Of a stretch of DNA of 14,437 bases, positions 8,026-14,437 are shown one piece after another. The translations under genes were made by a program, and so were the position numbers. The notes beneath the pieces are model-generated. The model saw nothing but the letters and a program-made list of their open reading frames with translations. It was not told the origin of the DNA and ran no database searches. Position 1 is the stretch's first letter; each line of letters begins with the position of its first letter. Source of the stretch: Bifidobacteriaceae bacterium (lineage in GTDB: Bacteria; Actinomycetota; Actinomycetes; Actinomycetales; WQXJ01); assembly GCA_031278075.1 (NCBI GenBank), contig JAITLE010000224.1:1-14437 (forward strand), read 5' to 3'.

Positions 8026-10695
8026 TTACCTGACGACGGTCAACGCGGGCGCCGTGCCCGAGATGACCAACCCTTGGTAGGTCAGCGTCTGCTTGAGTTC
8101 GATCACGTTGCCGGCCTTTTCTGCGCTGGGCAGCTTGTAGGAGGATGCGGTCGAGATCAGCGTCCCGTTGCGGGTCCAGCGGCGGGTGACCGTGGGCCAG
8201 CCCTCCGGAGAGACCGCTTTGAGGGTGGAGCCCGGTGTCGCCGTCCCGTCGATCGGCGCGGCCAACGCGGACGGGTCGAAGACCTCGACGCTGGCTGTCG
8301 CCGTGACGCCGCCGAAGGCGCCGGTGATGACGCAGGTGCGGCGTGACGGCGCCTGGCCGGTGGTGAAGGCGCAACCCTCATCCAACGAATAGGCGTACGT
8401 GGTCCCGGTGGCGGCATCGGGCAGCACATTGCCGTACGCGTCCTTGGCCACCGCTGTGACGACGGCGCCGCCGGCGTTGGTGATCGCCTTGGCGGCCGGC
8501 GTGAGGGTGAGGCTCGCGGCCGCGCCCAGCGCCACCGTCAACTCCGGCGAGGTGCCCGAGATGGTCAGGCCGTTGTAGCTCAACGTGCTGGTCAGGGCGA
8601 TCACGTTGCCAACCGCCTCAGACTTGGACAGCGTGTGGCTCGACGCGATCGAGAACTGCTTGCCGTTGCGGGTCCAACTGCGCTTCAGGGTGGGCCAACC
8701 CTCGGGCGAGGCCGCGGTCAGCTTGGCGCCGGGAATGGCCTCGCCGACGATCGGCGCGGTCAAGGCTGACGGGTCGAACACGTCGACGCTGGCTGTGGCG
8801 GTGACGCCGCCCAAGGCGCCGGTGATGACGCAAGTGCGCCGCGAGGGCTCCTCCCCGGTCGGGAAGGAGCACCCATCACCCAGGGAATAGCTGTAGGCGA
8901 CGTAGTCGGCGGCGTCGGGGATGACATTGCCGCGCGCGTCCTTCGCCACCACGGTGACTGCCGCGCCGCCCGCGTTGGTGATCGCCTTGGCGACCGGTGT
9001 GAGCTTGAGCGAGGCGGGCGCCCCGACTCCGACCACCGCCTCGGGCGAGGAACCCGAGATGGTCAGGTCTTCGTAGCTGAGCGTTTGCACCAGCACGATC
9101 ACGTTGCCGAGCTTCTCCGTGCTGGGCAGCTTGTACGAGGCGGCCGTGGAGAACTTCTTGTCGTTGCGCAGCCAGCTCCGCTTCACGGTGGGCCAACCCT
9201 CGGGCGTCGCCGCTGTGATCGTCCCACCCGGGATGACTTCGCCGCCGATCGGGGCCTCAAGCGCTGACGGGTCGAACACCTCGACCGATGTGGACGCGGT
9301 CAAGTCGTTGTATTCGGCGGTGATCACGCAGGTGCGCCGCGAAGGCGCTTGGCCGGTCGGGAACTGGCAGGAGTCGCCCAACGAGTAGGTGACCGTCGCG
9401 GCGAGGGGCGCGGCTGGCAAGATGCCGCCGTATTCGTCCCGTGCCTCAATCGTCAGGTTGACGGTGTCGGTGTTGGTGATCGCCTTGCGGTCGGCTGCGA
9501 CGGTGAGCGTCGGCGCCTTCGGGCCGGTGTCGGTCTTGCCCTTGCACAAGCCCCACCAGTCGATGTTGCGTACCCAGTTGACCAGGGCGTTCGCGCCGTC
9601 CCGGGCGACCCGTCGGATGATGTCCCAGAACGATTCGTCCGGGGTGCCGGGAGTGACAACCCAAGGGAGCTTCGCCAGCGCCGCGTTGAGCTTGTCCTGG
9701 GCGGTGGCGCGCAGGGCCGCGCGGACGTCGCCGCCGATGGCGTCCCAGCTGTCGGCGGGGTCAAGCGTCACGCTGACGCCGATGCAGTCCAGCGCGTCTT
9801 CCAGCGCGTCCAAGAGCTTCACCTTGAAGGCCAAGATGGCTGCGGCGACGCGCTCCTGGATCTCATCTTGGAGGGCCCGGGTTCCGGCGTCGATCAGCAG
9901 CGAAGCATAATCGAGGTTCGACAGCCCGGCGGCGATCGAATCGACCTTCGAGCCGGCGTTGATGTAAGCCGTGCCGGAGGCGAGGGCGCCGACCGTCGTG
10001 GAATTCCAACCGTTGACCTGGATCTCTTTGGGCGTGTCGTTGACGTTGACGAACAGGACTCGCCTCTGGTTCCAGGCGGTCACGCTGTAGTCGTAGTACG
10101 AGGTGTTCACGCCCACGCCCAAGGCGTAAAGCGGTGAGCCGAGTTCGCTCTTGACCAGGGTCGACGCGGTCCCGACGGACACGAGGGGCGCTGACCACAC
10201 CTGCGCCACCAAGGAGTCCAGCGTGGCCTGCTTGTCGGCGTCGATGCCGAGGGACGCGACCACGTCTGCGACCGCGTAGTCGACCGCCCGCGCCAAGACC
10301 GCCTGTGTGAACTCGTGAGTCAGCACAGTGTTGAGCAGCTCGGATGCGGCGACCTCGTCGACCGCTTGGTCGACCAAGGCGTCGATGCGCTCGTCTTGGA
10401 TGTAGTTCGCGATCTCGGCTTTGATGGCCGCTTTGATAAGCGGTGTCGCCAGGTCGATGATCGCCTGGGGTTCGCCGATGCTGCTTTGGATGGTGGACGT
10501 GACGAGATCCTCGATGGTGCCGGTGATACCGCCATAGGCGGAGTCGACCGAGCCGGAGATCAAGCTGACCAGCTGATCGTAGGTGGCGACGGACGCGTCG
10601 ATCTCCTCTTGGGTCTGGGCCGCCATCGCCGGCGTGGCGATGAGCGACGCGGCGACGGCGAACGATATGGCCGGAACGAATAATCGGTGCTTCAT
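8026..10695 (-). CDS. Secreted protein: unknown helical N-region plus three Ig-like composite repeats
   Basis: An 889-residue exported protein of unknown function. Residues 1-25 are a signal peptide with predicted cleavage at AMA|AQ. Residues 26-390 have no family resemblance I recognise: long amphipathic-looking helices (about 30-165 and 250-345) flank a Tyr/Asn-rich, probably beta segment (about 190-245). Cys304 and Cys384 lie in this region. Three tandem 166-residue repeats follow (about 394-558, 559-724, 725-889). Each has a first module with AITN and a PSRRTCVIT core, whose Cys pair (443/456, 609/622, 775/788) could form a disulfide, and ends in VFDPSAL. A second module has PEGWPT, a W.RN motif and GNVI, like Ig-type tandem repeats of actinobacterial surface proteins. 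The chain ends right after repeat 3 with no LPXTG, transmembrane anchor or basic tail, so it is released or held non-covalently. Its start lies 102 bp after the transporter stop, on the same strand. Confidence 0.85.
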   Translation of the reverse strand: MKHRLFVPAISFAVAASLIATPAMAAQTQEEIDASVATYDQLVSLISGSVDSAYGGITGTIEDLVTSTIQSSIGEPQAIIDLATPLIKAAIKAEIANYIQDERIDALVDQAVDEVAASELLNTVLTHEFTQAVLARAVDYAVADVVASLGIDADKQATLDSLVAQVWSAPLVSVGTASTLVKSELGSPLYALGVGVNTSYYDYSVTAWNQRRVLFVNVNDTPKEIQVNGWNSTTVGALASGTAYINAGSKVDSIAAGLSNLDYASLLIDAGTRALQDEIQERVAAAILAFKVKLLDALEDALDCIGVSVTLDPADSWDAIGGDVRAALRATAQDKLNAALAKLPWVVTPGTPDESFWDIIRRVARDGANALVNWVRNIDWWGLCKGKTDTGPKAPTLTVAADRKAITNTDTVNLTIEARDEYGGILPAAPLAATVTYSLGDSCQFPTGQAPSRRTCVITAEYNDLTASTSVEVFDPSALEAPIGGEVIPGGTITAATPEGWPTVKRSWLRNDKKFSTAASYKLPSTEKLGNVIVLVQTLSYEDLTISGSSPEAVVGVGAPASLKLTPVAKAITNAGGAAVTVVAKDARGNVIPDAADYVAYSYSLGDGCSFPTGEEPSRRTCVITGALGGVTATASVDVFDPSALTAPIVGEAIPGAKLTAASPEGWPTLKRSWTRNGKQFSIASSHTLSKSEAVGNVIALTSTLSYNGLTISGTSPELTVALGAAASLTLTPAAKAITNAGGAVVTAVAKDAYGNVLPDAATGTTYAYSLDEGCAFTTGQAPSRRTCVITGAFGGVTATASVEVFDPSALAAPIDGTATPGSTLKAVSPEGWPTVTRRWTRNGTLISTASSYKLPSAEKAGNVIELKQTLTYQGLVISGTAPALTVVR
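8029..9516 (-). repeat. Three tandem 498-bp coding repeats
   Basis: The DNA encoding residues 394-889 of the secreted protein repeats with a 498-bp period (8029-8523, 8524-9021, 9022-9516). The two C-terminal units look closest to each other, also at DNA level: the Cys-pair region near 8270-8345 and 8768-8843 is almost the same. The first unit has diverged most, for example YNDLT in place of GGVT. This suggests later duplication at the C-terminal end. Such a tract can change copy number by recombination. Confidence 0.9.
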
Positions 10696-10751
10696 TGGGT
10701 GCCTGTCTGTTTGATACTGGGTAGGTTGGCGCGCGACACCCGCGCGGAGCC

Positions 10752-10770
10752 ATCATAATCGACAATGTCG
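10752..10770 (-). promoter_or_regulatory. Possible -10 and palindrome upstream of the secreted-protein gene
   Basis: Read on the minus strand, TATGAT (10757-10752) matches a -10 box at five of six positions. Next to it is the 11-base palindrome CGACAATGTCG (10760-10770). No -35 box is found at the proper distance. An internal promoter with an operator is possible, as is co-transcription from the transporter promoter only. Confidence 0.3.
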
Positions 10771-10797
10771 CCCGCGGGGGGCGTTCATAAGGGAAAT

Positions 10798-13125
10798 TTA
10801 ATGGTCGAGTCCGAGTTTGCGGTGCGCCCAGGCCAGGGGGCGTGGAGCCCACCAGTTCCACTTGCCGAGGATCGACATCGTCGCGGGGACCAGGAGCATG
10901 CGCACCAAGGTCGCGTCGATGGTGACGGCCACGGCCAAGCCGATCCCGATCTCTTTGATGATCACCAGGTCGCCGACCGAGAACCCGAGGAACACCATCA
11001 CAATGATCAGGGCCGCCGAGGTGATGATCCGGCCGGAGTGTTGCAGGCCGTCCCGCACGGAGGCTTGCGGGTCGCCGCTTTGGTCCCACGCCTCCTTGAT
11101 GCGTGAGATCAAGAAGACCTCGTAGTCCATGGCCAGCCCGAAGCCGAAGATCAACAACAACACGAGGATGTAGCTCTCGATCCCAGCCATGGCGTTGAAA
11201 CCGAGCAGGCTCTCGAAGTGCCCATATTGGAACACCCATGTGACCACACCCAAGCAGGCCAGGAGAGACAGGCCGTTGGTGATCAGGGCCTTGATCGGTA
11301 TCAGCACCGAGCCGGTGAACATGAACAACAGCACCAGCACGGCGAGGCAGATGATCGCGGCCGCTGCGGGCGCGCCCTTGGCCAGTTGGTCCTCGAAGTC
11401 GAGGAGCCGGGCCGCCGGGCCGGTGACATGGACCGCGAAGTCGCCGCGCGCCGCCGCCCTGACGGTGCTGACCGCGGCGCGGGCCTGCGGCCCCTCCGGG
11501 TCCTCCTCGGTCACCGCGAGCAGCACCCTGACGTACCCGCTCATCTGCTGGGCGTATGAGCCGTCGGGGTTCTTGACGAGGCTGGCGCCGTCGATTCTCG
11601 ACAGCTTATTCTTGGCGAACCGCTCGGTCGCCTCGATGTCCCCCAGCGACACCACCTCGATTCCGTCGCTGAGGCTGCTCGGGTAATTCTCATCCAGGGC
11701 GGCGAGGAATTGACGCTGCTGGGAGTCCAACGGCAGCAGTTCCACAGTCGAATTGCGCAGCTCGATGCCGCGCGCCGGCCAAGCGAGAAACGCCAGCGCC
11801 GCGAGCACGCCCGCGATGACCAGCCACGGCCTCTTTTGGACGGAGGCGGCGAGCTTCGAGAACATTCCATGTTCGGGGGACACATCTGACCACTTCCGTT
11901 GGATCAAGGCGAAGGCGGGCAGCCGCTGGACCAGCGACGGCCGGGCCAACCTGTGGCCCGCCAACACCAGCAGGGCGGGAACCAACGTGGTCGCGGCGGC
12001 GAGCGACAGCAGAACGACTATGAGACCAGCCAGCCCGAAGGTGCGCAGCATCGGCGGGTCGAACGCCATCAGGCCCGCCACACACACCGCGATCGTCAGC
12101 GCGGAGTAGAACACGGTGCGGCCAGCCGTCGGCACCGTCGCCGAGACGGCCCGCCGCACCAAACGTTTGGCGGCGGCCTTGTCTCCGGCCGCGCCGCCGC
12201 CCGCCGCCGCGCGCAACTCCTCCCTGAACCGGGACACGATCAAGAGGCCGTAGTCGATCGAAAGGCCGACCCCGATCAACGAGACCACGTTGATCACGGA
12301 CGTGTGCAGGTCGATCGGGTAGCTCAAGCCGAACAGGATGCCCATACATGTGGCGATCGAAGCCATCGCGCCCACCACTGGCATCGCGGCCGCCAGGAAC
12401 CCGGCGAACACCAGCACCATCACCACCAACGCGACCGGCAGCGCGATCATCTCGCTGACCTCGAGATCTCGTTTCATCGCGGAGACGATGTCCTCCAGGA
12501 TCATGCTCTCCCCGCCCACCTCCGCTTGGAAGCCCTCGTCGCGCAGCTCCTGGGCGAGGGCCTCGAGGCGGTTGACCACAGCTTCGGCGGCCGTGTCCTC
12601 TTGCGTTTGGGAGAGGTCCTTGGAGATGTCGACGGTCATCAGGAAGCCGCGGCGGTCGCCGGCGACCAGCGCTGCGACCGCTGGGTTCTGCAGCGCGCTG
12701 GCCGACGCCTCGGCTGAAGCCGGATCGATCTCGTGGTCTGAGCGGAGCGTCGGGTTCAGCGGATCGATCACCATCGGGTAGCCGTCCTCGGGGCGTTTGG
12801 CGACGCCGTCGATCTGACCCAAGTCCTGGCGCGCCGGCGCGAGGGCCGCGCCAACGCGGCCGAGTTGGGCCAGATCGTCGAGATCGACGTCGCTGACCGC
12901 GATGGTCAGCGACTGGGCGGAGGATTCCCCCTGCTCCACAATCCGGTCCGCTTGCGCTGAGTCCGAGTCCGAGGCGCGCGGCGCCCCCGAGATCACCCTG
13001 TCGAACAATCCTTCGCCGGTCACGCCGAGCACAGCCAACGCCGCTCCCGACGCGGTGAGCACCACCCAGACGATGACTGTGACCAAAGGATGGCGCACGA
13101 CGCCCCGAGCCAGCCGCGAGAACAT
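10798..13125 (-). CDS. MMPL-family (RND superfamily) transporter
   Basis: A 775-residue membrane protein of the MMPL family, proton-driven RND exporters that in mycobacteria move lipids. It follows the two-fold layout: a membrane helix at 11-33, an external domain (about 34-222), a helix bundle (about 225-390), a hydrophobic segment near 433-450, a second external domain (about 452-583) and a second bundle (about 585-752). Both proton-relay Asp-Tyr pairs are present, Asp291-Tyr292 in GLSIDYGLLI and Asp667-Tyr668 in GLAMDYEVFL. It is shorter than many mycobacterial MmpL proteins and has a short cytosolic C-terminus. The start at 13125 gives the typical MFSRLARGVVRHP opening; upstream codons in this frame are only the antisense of rarA. 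TAGCCT lies 7 nt upstream, overlapped by a palindrome. The substrate is unknown. The secreted protein encoded just downstream is a possible partner. Confidence 0.93.
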   Translation of the reverse strand: MFSRLARGVVRHPLVTVIVWVVLTASGAALAVLGVTGEGLFDRVISGAPRASDSDSAQADRIVEQGESSAQSLTIAVSDVDLDDLAQLGRVGAALAPARQDLGQIDGVAKRPEDGYPMVIDPLNPTLRSDHEIDPASAEASASALQNPAVAALVAGDRRGFLMTVDISKDLSQTQEDTAAEAVVNRLEALAQELRDEGFQAEVGGESMILEDIVSAMKRDLEVSEMIALPVALVVMVLVFAGFLAAAMPVVGAMASIATCMGILFGLSYPIDLHTSVINVVSLIGVGLSIDYGLLIVSRFREELRAAAGGGAAGDKAAAKRLVRRAVSATVPTAGRTVFYSALTIAVCVAGLMAFDPPMLRTFGLAGLIVVLLSLAAATTLVPALLVLAGHRLARPSLVQRLPAFALIQRKWSDVSPEHGMFSKLAASVQKRPWLVIAGVLAALAFLAWPARGIELRNSTVELLPLDSQQRQFLAALDENYPSSLSDGIEVVSLGDIEATERFAKNKLSRIDGASLVKNPDGSYAQQMSGYVRVLLAVTEEDPEGPQARAAVSTVRAAARGDFAVHVTGPAARLLDFEDQLAKGAPAAAAIICLAVLVLLFMFTGSVLIPIKALITNGLSLLACLGVVTWVFQYGHFESLLGFNAMAGIESYILVLLLIFGFGLAMDYEVFLISRIKEAWDQSGDPQASVRDGLQHSGRIITSAALIIVMVFLGFSVGDLVIIKEIGIGLAVAVTIDATLVRMLLVPATMSILGKWNWWAPRPLAWAHRKLGLDH

Positions 13126-13132
13126 GGGGTCA

Positions 13133-13138
13133 AGGCTA
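13133..13138 (-). promoter_or_regulatory. TAGCCT, leaderless -10 candidate of the transporter gene
   Basis: On the minus strand TAGCCT ends 7 nt before the ATG at 13125. No Shine-Dalgarno sequence precedes the ATG (the spacer is TGACCCC), so leaderless initiation is the simplest reading. Four of its six bases lie inside the palindrome at 13135-13147. Confidence 0.5.
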
Positions 13139-13147
13139 TGACATAGC
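13135..13147. promoter_or_regulatory. Palindrome GCTATG-A-CATAGC, operator overlapping the transporter promoter
   Basis: A perfect 6-1-6 palindrome overlaps the predicted -10 element of the transporter gene. A bound dimer would shut the promoter, as TetR-type repressors often do for exporters. No regulator gene is encoded in this window. Confidence 0.5.
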
Positions 13148-13202
13148 GCCGCGGCTGAGTTAGCGGGCCCCGCGCGGACGGGAGCGCGCCGCCCGCGGCC
13201 GT

Positions 13203-13208
13203 TAGGGT
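13203..13208 (+). promoter_or_regulatory. TAGGGT, leaderless -10 candidate of rarA
   Basis: TAGGGT is followed by 7 nt (TGAGTCC) and then the GTG start, the spacing of a leaderless promoter. No good Shine-Dalgarno sequence is present and no -35 is evident in the very GC-rich DNA upstream. Confidence 0.5.
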
Positions 13209-13215
13209 TGAGTCC

Positions 13216-14437
13216 GTGGATTTGTTCGAAGCGGCGGGTCCTCGCCCTGGCCCGCCGGACGGGGGCGGGACGTTTGGCGCGGACGGCGGCGACGGCATCG
13301 ACCCGCGGGCGCCCCTCGCGGTCCGGATGCGTCCCCGTGACCTCGACGAGTTCGCCGGTCAGGGGCACCTCTTGGCGCCGGGCTCGCCGCTGCGGCGGCT
13401 GATCGAGCCGCCGCGTGAGGCGGGAGGGCGCGCGGCGCCGGCGTCGGTGATCCTGTGGGGGCCGGCGGGAACCGGCAAGACCACGCTCGCGTATCTGGTC
13501 GCGCGGGGTTCTGGCCGTGCGTTCACCGAGCTCAGCGCGGTCTCCGCCGGTGTGCGCGACATCCGCGCGGTGATCGCCGAGGCGCGGCGGCGGCTTGGCG
13601 TGGGCGGTGAGACGGTGCTGTTCATCGACGAAGTGCACCGTTTCTCTAAGGCGCAACAGGACGCGTTGCTGCCCGCTGTCGAGAACCGGGTGGTCACGCT
13701 GGTGGCGGCGACCACCGAGAACCCGTCGTTTTCGGTCATCACGCCGCTGCTGTCACGTTCGCTGTTGCTCACCTTGGAGCCGTTGAACGATCTCGACGTC
13801 TCGGCTTTGGTCGACCGCGCGGTCCGCGACCCCAGGGGTTTGGCGGGAACTGTGTCCCTGACGGAGCCGGCCCGTTCGGCTTTGGTCCGGTTGGCGGGCG
13901 GGGACGCGCGCAAGGCGCTGACGATCCTGGAGGCGGCCGCCGGGACGGTCGGGCTCGGGAAGGACGACGCTGTGATCGATCTTGAACAGATCGAGCGGGC
14001 GATCGATGTCGCCGCGGTGCAATACGATCGCGACGGGGACCAGCATTACGACGTGATCTCGGCGTTCATCAAGTCGGTGCGAGGCAGCGACGTGGACGCC
14101 GCGTTGCATTACTTGGCCCGGATGATCGCGGCAGGGGAGGACCCGAGGTTCATCGCTCGGCGGATCATCATCTTGGCCGCCGAGGACGTGGGCATGGCCG
14201 ACCCGTCGGCTCTGCAGACCGCGGTGGCGGCGGCGCAGGCTGTGCAATTGATCGGGCTGCCCGAGGGGCGCATCCCGTTGGCGGAGGCGGTGGTCCACTT
14301 GGCGACCGCACCCAAGTCGAATGCGGTCTACGTCGGGATCGACGCGGCCCTGGCGGACGTCCGCGCCGGCTTGGCCGGGCCGGTGCCGCGGCATTTGCGG
14401 GACGCGCACTACCAGGGCGCGGCCAGGCTCGGCCACG
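13216..14437 (+). CDS. rarA: Replication-associated recombination protein A (RarA/MgsA), 3' end missing
   Basis: The first 407 residues of an AAA+ ATPase of the RarA/MgsA/WRNIP1 family, which acts at stalled replication forks. Visible elements are the N-terminal DLFE, RMRPRDLDEFAGQGHLL (37-53), Walker A GPAGTGKTT (82-90), Walker B VLFIDEVHRF (134-143), sensor 1 AATTENPSF (164-172), the LLSRS arginine-finger region (178-182), sensor 2 GDARKAL (229-235) and the C-terminal tetramerisation region with KSVRGSD and EDVGMADP (286-330). The GTG at 13216 is chosen because it gives the family N-terminus and has TAGGGT 7 nt upstream. The frame stays open to the window end. Judged by usual family length, some tens of residues are missing. 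Residues 8-32 are a Gly/Pro-rich insert before the conserved core. Confidence 0.95.
   Translation, partial: MDLFEAAGPRPGPPDGGGTFGADGGDGIDPRAPLAVRMRPRDLDEFAGQGHLLAPGSPLRRLIEPPREAGGRAAPASVILWGPAGTGKTTLAYLVARGSGRAFTELSAVSAGVRDIRAVIAEARRRLGVGGETVLFIDEVHRFSKAQQDALLPAVENRVVTLVAATTENPSFSVITPLLSRSLLLTLEPLNDLDVSALVDRAVRDPRGLAGTVSLTEPARSALVRLAGGDARKALTILEAAAGTVGLGKDDAVIDLEQIERAIDVAAVQYDRDGDQHYDVISAFIKSVRGSDVDAALHYLARMIAAGEDPRFIARRIIILAAEDVGMADPSALQTAVAAAQAVQLIGLPEGRIPLAEAVVHLATAPKSNAVYVGIDAALADVRAGLAGPVPRHLRDAHYQGAARLGH

Larger units (their letters stand above)
13126..13215. promoter_or_regulatory. Divergent intergenic region between the transporter gene and rarA
   Basis: These 90 bp hold both start-proximal promoter candidates: TAGCCT (13138-13133, minus) 7 nt before the transporter ATG, and TAGGGT (13203-13208, plus) 7 nt before the rarA GTG. 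Also present are palindromes GCTATG-A-CATAGC (13135-13147) and GCGGG-C-CCCGC (13163-13173). The second may be chance in such GC-rich DNA. Confidence 0.55.

Noticed and set aside
10696..10797. Possible small gene or terminator between the transporter and secreted-protein genes
   Set aside because: No frame with start, ribosome binding site and family likeness fits in 102 bp. The only hairpins are short palindromes without a terminator-like stem.
9863..11239. 458-residue minus-strand frame spanning the secreted-protein start and the transporter 3' end
   Set aside because: It is an out-of-frame overlap of two genes with strong homology or repeat evidence. Its translation is Arg/Gly/His-rich.
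13126..13656. 177-residue N-terminal extension of the transporter
   Set aside because: It is the antisense strand of the rarA 5' region. The MMPL family start is the MFSRLARGV segment at 13125.

Overview
The window is high-GC DNA from an actinobacterium. This is inferred from overall composition, from the HisRS type (the 'MARP.PLSGFPEWLP' N-terminus), from the AspRS type ('LRTH.AG' N-terminus, GWDR motif 3), and from the aspS and rarA genes lying near each other. Several genes also have a TAnnnT -10-like hexamer 7-8 nt before the start codon, as in actinobacterial leaderless promoters. The sequence does not fix genus or species.

Layout. (1) 1-560 has no convincing gene. It begins with two tandem copies of a 158-bp repeat, each carrying a perfect 11-bp inverted repeat, followed by a promoter-like region with a palindrome in its spacer. 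(2) 561-3615, plus strand: a succinate/acetate CoA-transferase, a YcaC-type cysteine hydrolase and an NADPH-type aldo/keto reductase. They read as a small metabolic group with partly independent promoters. The CoA-transferase points to acetate, propionate or succinate CoA exchange; no complete pathway can be read from the three genes. (3) 3756-7989, plus strand: a TrpX-like ABC substrate-binding lipoprotein without permease or ATPase genes, then hisS and aspS, each 11 bp after the previous stop. The AspRS carries the His/Gly pair of non-discriminating enzymes, so it probably also charges tRNA-Asn for the GatCAB pathway. (4) A 13-bp-stem hairpin with the aspS stop codon in its loop separates aspS from the converging minus-strand genes. 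(5) 8026-13125, minus strand: an 889-residue secreted protein with an unrecognised helical N-terminal region and three 166-residue composite Ig-like repeats, and upstream of it a 775-residue MMPL/RND-family transporter. The two probably form one unit. (6) 13216 to the end, plus strand: rarA, an AAA+ replication/recombination ATPase, divergent from the transporter and cut by the window edge.

aspS and rarA are adjacent and co-oriented in many actinobacteria, as I recall. The transporter/secreted-protein pair therefore looks like an accessory cassette set into a conserved tRNA-synthetase/recombination neighbourhood. It is the best candidate here for something undescribed. The other items most worth checking are the tandem 158-bp repeats, the orphan lipoprotein upstream of hisS, and the recurrent TAGnnT hexamer before start codons.
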